From Actinoallomurus iriomotensis (GTDB taxonomy: Bacteria > Actinomycetota > Actinomycetes > Streptosporangiales > Streptosporangiaceae), in assembly GCF_030269445.1 (NCBI RefSeq), contig NZ_BSTJ01000007.1, forward strand, positions 93,858 through 157,857: a DNA stretch of 64,000 nt, written 5' to 3'. The notes beneath the pieces are model-generated. The model made no database searches and was not told the DNA's origin. It saw only the letters and a list, made by a program, of their open reading frames with translations. Positions 59,317 through 64,000 of this stretch are shown here, one piece after another. Made by a program: the position numbers and the translations under genes. How positions within the stretch are numbered: the stretch's first letter is position 1; each line of letters begins with the position of its first letter.

Positions 59317-59889
59317 TCAGCTGCTCTCTGCCAGGGCGGGCACGACGTAGGTGCGGAGGAACTCGCGCGGCTCATCCTCGCGCGGCATGACGATCATCGA
59401 GGAGATGATGCGGAAAAGGAACTCCACCGCTCCTTCAACGGTGATGTCCGCCCGGAGGGTTCCCGCCCGCTGAGCGGCGTCGAAGTGCGGCCGTACGTAG
59501 TCGGAGCACAGGTGCAGCAGCCGCTCGGCGCCGCCGACGACCGCGGCCTGCGTGTGCCCGGCCGCGTCGGGCGCCAGCAGCGCGGCGACGTGCGGCTCCC
59601 CGCGGATGAACGCGACGGCGTCCACGACGCCTTCGACGATCGCGTCCGGCACCGACCGCTCATGCCGCAGCCGCTCCGACAGCCGGTCGAGGAAACGCCG
59701 CAGGTCACGCAGGACGACGGCCAGGATCACCTCGTCCCGCCCACCGGCGAAGCTGCGGTAGACGGTGGCCCGGGAGAGCCCGGCGGACGCCGCGATGTCC
59801 TCGACCGTGGTCTTGGCGACGCCGTACCGCGCGAAGCACTCCTCGGCGGCGTTCACGATCCGTTGACGGACCTGGGAAGCCTGCGGCAT
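59317..59889 (-). CDS. TetR-family regulator
   Basis: A 190-residue regulator with HTH (RQRIVNAAEECFARYG, VEDIAASAGLSRATVYRSF). It lies directly upstream of the S2P gene in the same operon. Ligand unknown. Confidence 0.88.
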   Translation of the reverse strand: MPQASQVRQRIVNAAEECFARYGVAKTTVEDIAASAGLSRATVYRSFAGGRDEVILAVVLRDLRRFLDRLSERLRHERSVPDAIVEGVVDAVAFIRGEPHVAALLAPDAAGHTQAAVVGGAERLLHLCSDYVRPHFDAAQRAGTLRADITVEGAVEFLFRIISSMIVMPREDEPREFLRTYVVPALAESS

Positions 59890-60012
59890 GCCCCGCAGGT
59901 TACCCGGCCGTACGCACGCCAGAGGTTTTCCACAGGTGGCCCCGCCACCTTCCTACGGCGAGCCCGAGCACTGGACAATGGAAGTGGGCTGGAGCCCCAG
60001 GGCGGGCGGGGC

Positions 60013-60124
60013 GTGTCCCGGGCGGGCCGTGTCCCGGGCGGGCCGTGTCCCGGGCGGGCCGTGTCCCGGGCGGGCCGTGTCCCGGGCGGGGCGTGTCCCG
60101 GGCGGGGCGTGTCCCGGGCGGGGC
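60013..60124. repeat. Seven 16-bp tandem repeats
   Basis: Seven units of 16 bp (GTGTCCCGGGCGGGSS) start at 60013, 60029, 60045, 60061, 60077, 60093 and 60109. Units contain the palindrome CCCGGG. The period is not a multiple of three, so it does not encode a simple repeat. It lies between the TetR start (59889) and the DUF3224 stop (60141). Confidence 0.9.
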
Positions 60125-60140
60125 GGGTTGTCCGCTGGGC

Positions 60141-60539
60141 TCAGGCGATTTTGTAGTCGAGGGTGTAGGAGTGGCCGCCGTCCGGGCCGATGACGATTCG
60201 GCCCTCGCCCGTGATGCCCGCCAGGTCGCCGGTGCCCGTGCCTTCGGTGATCTTCCAGGAGAGCCAGGGTTCGCCGTTCTCGCCGCCGGCGTTGTGCTGG
60301 AGGACGAATCCTCCCTTGCGCCCGTCCAGCGTGCCCTCGAACCGCTCGATCGCCACGTACGCCCGCGGAGTCTCTCCCGTGGCCACCGTGAGTAGTTCGG
60401 CCGTGCTGGTGCCGGTGAGATCGCCGCTGAAGGTCTTCTCGACGTGCACCCGGGCGATCTTGGTCTCCTGGTGGACGTCGTACGGCTCGCCGGCGTCGAA
60501 GGCGTCGAGGACGAAGGTTCCCGCTGCGTGCTTTGTCAT
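60141..60539 (-). CDS. DUF3224 beta-barrel protein
   Basis: A 132-residue protein of the DUF3224 group: FVLDAFDAGEPYDV start, AYVAIERFEGTLDGRKGGFVL, and GTGTGDLAGITGEG, the typical glycine-rich hairpin of allene-oxide-cyclase-like barrels. Function unknown. ATG 60539. It is followed upstream, in the same direction, by a TetR-type gene 52 nt away. Confidence 0.85.
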   Translation of the reverse strand: MTKHAAGTFVLDAFDAGEPYDVHQETKIARVHVEKTFSGDLTGTSTAELLTVATGETPRAYVAIERFEGTLDGRKGGFVLQHNAGGENGEPWLSWKITEGTGTGDLAGITGEGRIVIGPDGGHSYTLDYKIA

Positions 60540-60591
60540 AGGTGACGATCCTGCTGGAGATTCCTGACAGCTGACGGCAGGTATTCCGCCG

Positions 60592-61395
60592 TCAGGGGCG
60601 GGCGGGCTCGTCGCGGGCCTGCTCCACGGCCGCCTGGATGCCGGACAGCAGCCGCCGGAGGCCGAACTCGTACGCCTCGGCGTTCGCGCCCTTGGTGCCC
60701 GCGTCGAAGCCGCCCTCGCGCCAGAGCCTCGCGATCGTCGGATGCCGGGTCACGTCGAAATAGTCCTCCCAGAACGACCCGCGCGCCGCCCACCAGTCGG
60801 CCGCCGACTCGCCCGTCCGCTCCAACTGCTCGTACTCCGCCTCGGCCGCCGCGGCCGCGTGGACGAAGGTGACGATCGTTCCGGCCGCCGCCGTGATCTG
60901 CCGGGGTGACAGGCCGATCCCGGACAGCGCGGACAGGAGGTACTCCTGCTGGGCCATCAGGCCGGGGCCGAGCGGAGGCCGCACCGTGGAGATCTCCCGC
61001 AGCCAGGGGTGACGGCGGTACGCCGCGCGGGTGCGCTCCGCGTACAGCTCGATCTGCTCCAGCCACCCCTCGGGCCGCTGATCGCCCGGGCCGGGCAGGT
61101 CGCGCTCGGTGAGCACCGCGTCGACCATCAGGTCGATCAGCTCCGCCTTGCCCGGCACGTACGTGTAGAGCGACATCGTGCCGGCGCCGGCCTCGTCCGC
61201 GACCCGGACCATCGACATGGACGCCAGGCCCTCGCGGTCCGCCACCGCCAGCGCGGCGCGGACGATCTGGTCGACCGTCAGCTTGGGCCGGCGTCCGCGG
61301 GGCGGCCTGCCGTCCGTCCGCCCGGCGGCGCGGTCGCGCCACAGCAGCGCCAGCGTCCGCTCCGGGTCACCGCCGCCGCTGTGTTCCACCGTCAT
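60592..61395 (-). CDS. TetR-family regulator with C-terminal tetracycline-repressor-type domain
   Basis: A 267-residue regulator: HTH (VDQIVRAALAVADREG, VADEAGAGTMSLYTYVPG) preceded by a 38-residue basic N-terminal extension, and a long helical ligand domain (TetR_C type). Divergent from the NmrA-like gene with a 10-bp inverted repeat flanking the promoter. Confidence 0.9.
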   Translation of the reverse strand: MTVEHSGGGDPERTLALLWRDRAAGRTDGRPPRGRRPKLTVDQIVRAALAVADREGLASMSMVRVADEAGAGTMSLYTYVPGKAELIDLMVDAVLTERDLPGPGDQRPEGWLEQIELYAERTRAAYRRHPWLREISTVRPPLGPGLMAQQEYLLSALSGIGLSPRQITAAAGTIVTFVHAAAAAEAEYEQLERTGESAADWWAARGSFWEDYFDVTRHPTIARLWREGGFDAGTKGANAEAYEFGLRRLLSGIQAAVEQARDEPARP

Positions 61396-61409
61396 GACTT
61401 GATCCTAAT

Positions 61410-61454
61410 TTCTCGTATGCCGTACGGTTAATATTCCCGTAGGTCATACGAGAA
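61410..61454. promoter_or_regulatory. Operator/promoter between TetR and NmrA-like genes
   Basis: Perfect 10-bp inverted repeat TTCTCGTATG / CATACGAGAA (61410-61419 and 61445-61454) with 25 bp between, enclosing the palindrome CCGTACGG and a -10 TAATAT (61429-61434). It fits TetR repression of both divergent genes. Confidence 0.65.
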
Positions 61455-61466
61455 TGAGGAGGGGTC

Positions 61467-62336
61467 ATGACGATCCTGGTCACCGGCGGCACCGGGAACA
61501 TCGGGCGGATCGTGGTCGAGCGGCTCGTGGAGGCCGGGGAGCGGGTGCGAGTGATCACCCGCCGCCCGGACGAGGCCCGGTTCCCCGAGGGCGTGGAGGC
61601 CCGGTACGGAGACCTCGCCGACCCGGCGACGCTGGCCGGGCCGCTGACCGGTGTCGAGCGCCTGTACCTGTTCCCGCACCCCGAGACCGCCCAGGACGTG
61701 GTCGACCGGGCGAAACGCGCGGGAGTACGGCGGATCGTGGTGCTGTCCTCGGGAGCCGTGACCGCCGGCCTGGACACGGGCTTCCACCTGCCGGTGGAGC
61801 GGGCCGTGGAGGAGTCGGGGCTGGAGTGGACCCACGTGCGCGCCGGTGAGTTCATGCTGAACCGGCTCTGGCTGTGGGGCGAGTCGATCCGCGCGGAGAA
61901 CGTCGTGCGCGACCCGCTCCCCGAGCAGGGCGGGATCCCCGTGCACGAGCGGGACGTCGCCGACGTCGCCGTGTGCGCGCTGCTCCACGACGGCCACGCC
62001 GGCGCGGCGTACACCGTCCTGGGGCCGGAGTGGATCACCCGGCGGGAGCAGGTCGCCGCCATCGCCGCCGCCGTGGGCCGCGACGTCCGTCTCGACCGGA
62101 TCGGCCGGGAGGAGGCGCGGGAGCTCTACCGGGCCATGGGCGGGTTCGCCGCGGCGAACGCCGACTTCCTGCTCGGCTTCACCGACTACGAAGGCCAGGA
62201 GGTCGAACCGGACGCGGCACCGCGCGGCGACGCCTCCGAGTACCCCCCGATGCCGACCGCCGAGGCGGTCACCGGCCGGCCCGCCCGTACGTTCGCCCAG
62301 TGGGCCCGCGACCACGCGGCCGACCTCACCGCCTAG
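61467..62336 (+). CDS. NmrA-like NAD(P)-binding oxidoreductase
   Basis: A 289-residue atypical SDR: ILVTGGTGNIGRIVVERL at the N-terminus (intact GxxGxxG), VRVITRRPDEA, and RIVVLSSGAV. Probably reduces a quinone or carbonyl. ATG with GAGGAGGGG upstream. Likely repressed by the divergent TetR protein. Confidence 0.88.
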   Translation: MTILVTGGTGNIGRIVVERLVEAGERVRVITRRPDEARFPEGVEARYGDLADPATLAGPLTGVERLYLFPHPETAQDVVDRAKRAGVRRIVVLSSGAVTAGLDTGFHLPVERAVEESGLEWTHVRAGEFMLNRLWLWGESIRAENVVRDPLPEQGGIPVHERDVADVAVCALLHDGHAGAAYTVLGPEWITRREQVAAIAAAVGRDVRLDRIGREEARELYRAMGGFAAANADFLLGFTDYEGQEVEPDAAPRGDASEYPPMPTAEAVTGRPARTFAQWARDHAADLTA

Positions 62337-62362
62337 ACCGGAGCCGGGATCCGGGGGACGGC

Positions 62363-63207
62363 TCAGCGCAGCAGCAGGTCGACCACGCCCGTGGTGCCCT
62401 CGTCACCGTGCCCGTCGGCGAGGCGGCGCTCCATCAGCGTCAGGAACGGCCTGAGCAGCTCCGGGCTGACGCCCCGTTCCTCGGCGGTGCGAAGCAGCGT
62501 CTCGTTGGCCCGCACCATCATGGCGAGGTTCGAGGTGACCCCAGGGGGTAGTCGCCGGTCTCCAGGTGCACGGCGACCCCGTTCGCGTGGCCGGCCATGG
62601 CGGTGAGCCATTCGACGAGAAGGGCCGCGAACTCCTTGGGCGCGACCCGCGTCCCGCGCATGAGCGCGAAGGCGTGTGACACCCCGGCGAACATGCCGGT
62701 CATCGCGCTCAGCAGCGCCACGTCGTGGAGGGCGGCCGCGCCGGGGTCCGCGCTGACGTACCGGGTGGCCGCCGGGACGGCCAGCGCGTCGTGACGGTCC
62801 GCGAACAGCTCCGGCGAACCGCTGTAGAAGACGTAGGCGCCGGATTCCGGGGCACCGATCATCGGGGGGACGGCCATGATCCCGCCGGCCAGGTAGCGGG
62901 CGCCGCGTCCGGCCGCCCACTCGGCGCGGTCCCGCGCCGTACCCGGGGTGCTGGTGGTGATGTTGACCAGGTCCTTTCCGGCCAGGTCGGCGTCGGTGAG
63001 GGCCGTGCCGACGGAGGCGCCGTCGAGGAGGCAGGCGACCACGAGGTCGCTCGCGGCCAGCGCCTCACGAGCCGTCGCGGCGACCTTCGCGCCTTCGGCG
63101 GCGAGAGGCGCGGCTCGGCTCGCGGTGCGGTTCCAGCCGGTCACCTGGTATCCGGCGGCGTGCCATGCGCGAGCGATCGCGGTGCCCATCGTGCCGAGAC
63201 CCAGCAC
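62363..63207 (-). pseudogene. NAD(P)-binding 6PGDH/imine-reductase-like protein, frameshifted
   Basis: The N-terminal Rossmann part (LGLGTMGTAIARAW, VTGWNRT) and the helical part up to HLETGDYP read in one frame. The C-terminal part (VTSNLAMMVRANETLL and ELLRPFLTLMERRLADG) reads in another. The switch lies at the run of five C residues (G-run at 62544-62548 on the plus strand); one extra C restores the family sequence. The start is also odd: the strand before the glycine loop (SDKKISV) lacks a standard start codon, GTG 63207 being internal to it. Either a pseudogene or a sequence error. Confidence 0.75.
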
Positions 63208-63242
63208 GCTGATCTTTTTGTCGGAGACTGACCGACGCCGGC

Positions 63243-63902
63243 TCAGAACAGCGTGTCGTCGCGCTCGATGCCGCGCAGGGCGTCGTAGTCGAGCGTCACG
63301 CAGCCGATGCCGCGGTCCGCGGCCAGCACGCGCGCCTGCGGCTTGATCTCCTGGGCGGCGAACACGCCGCGGACCGGGGCCAGGAGCGGGTCGCGGTTGA
63401 GCAGCTCCAGGTAGCGGGTCAGCTGCTCGACGCCGTCGATCTCGCCGCGCCGCTTGATCTCGATGGCGACCGTGGCGTTCGCCTCGTCGCGGCAGAGGAT
63501 GTCGACCGGGCCGATCGCGGTCGGGTACTCCCGGCGGATCAGCTTCCAGCCGTCGCCCAGCGTCGTGATGTGCTCGGCGAGCAGCTCCTGCAGGTGGGCC
63601 TCCACGCCGTCCTTCTGCAGCCCCGGGTCGATGCCCAGCTCGTGGCTGGTGTCGTGCAGGATCTCCTCGATCGTCAGGATGAGCTGCTCACCGGACTTGC
63701 CGTGCGTGACCGTCCACTTGCCCTCTTCCTCCTTGAGGGCGCAGGGCGGGTTCATCCAGTTGAGCGGCTTGTACGCCCGGTCGTCGGCGTGGACCGAGAC
63801 GGATCCGTCGGCCTTGATGAGGATCAGCCGAGGGGCCATGGGCAGGTGGGCGGTGAGCTTGCCGGCATAGTCGACACTGCACCGGGCGATGACGAGACGC
63901 AC
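63243..63902 (-). CDS. nucS: Endonuclease NucS
   Basis: Mismatch-specific endonuclease that replaces MutS/MutL in actinobacteria. The 219-residue protein has an N-terminal beta-rich domain and a RecB-like nuclease with catalytic D134 ([10 protein letters not shown]), E148 and K150 ([10 protein letters not shown]). GTG start with TAAGGT 8 nt upstream (leaderless). In other actinobacteria it follows the atp-cobalamin adenosyltransferase region. Confidence 0.95.
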   Translation of the reverse strand: MRLVIARCSVDYAGKLTAHLPMAPRLILIKADGSVSVHADDRAYKPLNWMNPPCALKEEEGKWTVTHGKSGEQLILTIEEILHDTSHELGIDPGLQKDGVEAHLQELLAEHITTLGDGWKLIRREYPTAIGPVDILCRDEANATVAIEIKRRGEIDGVEQLTRYLELLNRDPLLAPVRGVFAAQEIKPQARVLAADRGIGCVTLDYDALRGIERDDTLF

Positions 63903-64000
63903 GGTCGCCCACCTTAGCCGCCCGGCGCCCGCCCCTCAGGCCCCTCGGACAATCCGGCCCCCGATACAGGCGGGCGCCGGTCATGGGCCCTCCTTCGTCC

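Overview
The window is chromosomal DNA from a very GC-rich actinomycete. The core genes, the F420-type oxidoreductases, the NarL-type two-component systems, the many GTG starts and the apparently leaderless genes point to a filamentous order such as Streptosporangiales. The order is an inference from protein flavour and synteny, not a proof. Almost all large antisense ORFs are GC-rich shadows and are left out.

Layout. (1) 1-2.9 kb: a short accessory edge with an EEH-type amidohydrolase, an NmrA-like NAD(P)-binding protein, a decayed tyrosine integrase and a tRNA-Arg(CCG). (2) 3.1-11.6 kb: a conserved core with a stand-alone receiver protein, an ArgRS-like protein lacking the catalytic core, lysA-hom, thrC-thrB and rho. 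(3) 11.8-19.7 kb: two paralogous kinase/regulator pairs facing each other, interrupted by a PPOX/DHFR/HxlR cassette, and an MMPL transporter. (4) 19.9-25.2 kb: rpmE, prfA, prmC, a Sua5/YwlC gene and a WecA-like transferase, in the usual actinobacterial order. (5) 25.3-33.6 kb: the complete F1Fo ATP synthase operon with two upstream AtpI/AtpZ-type membrane proteins and a downstream DUF2550 gene. (6) 33.6-35.2 kb: a HEAT-repeat protein and a PduO-type cobalamin adenosyltransferase. (7) 35.4-63.2 kb: a long accessory stretch of small regulator/enzyme cassettes, each with a visible operator. (8) 63.2-63.9 kb: nucS, where the conserved actinobacterial context resumes.

The most striking locus is 49.75-54.91 kb. 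A 115-residue protein resembling the trypsin-co-occurring (Trypco1/CU044_2847) family is followed 10 nt later by a 1600-residue protein. That protein carries a caspase-like protease (His81/Cys132), a middle region resembling the inactive-HD conflict domain, a GHKL/Hsp90-like ATPase (N649, DNGIGM at 696-701) and eight tandem ~60-75 residue helix-turn-helix-like repeats. This looks like a predicted NTP-dependent conflict or programmed-death system. It lies directly downstream, on the same strand, of an ABC exporter and a two-component system.

Other items of note are a 50-bp intergenic element present twice (39.15 and 47.13 kb) with the dyad GGGA-N3-TGCA-N3-TCCC, one copy upstream of a 33-codon gene; a near-perfect tandem duplication of a leaderless promoter/start module at 3588-3635; palindromic operators at nearly every regulator; and two genes broken by single frameshifts (SGNH hydrolase at 43.7-44.8 kb, NAD-binding oxidoreductase at 62.4-63.2 kb).
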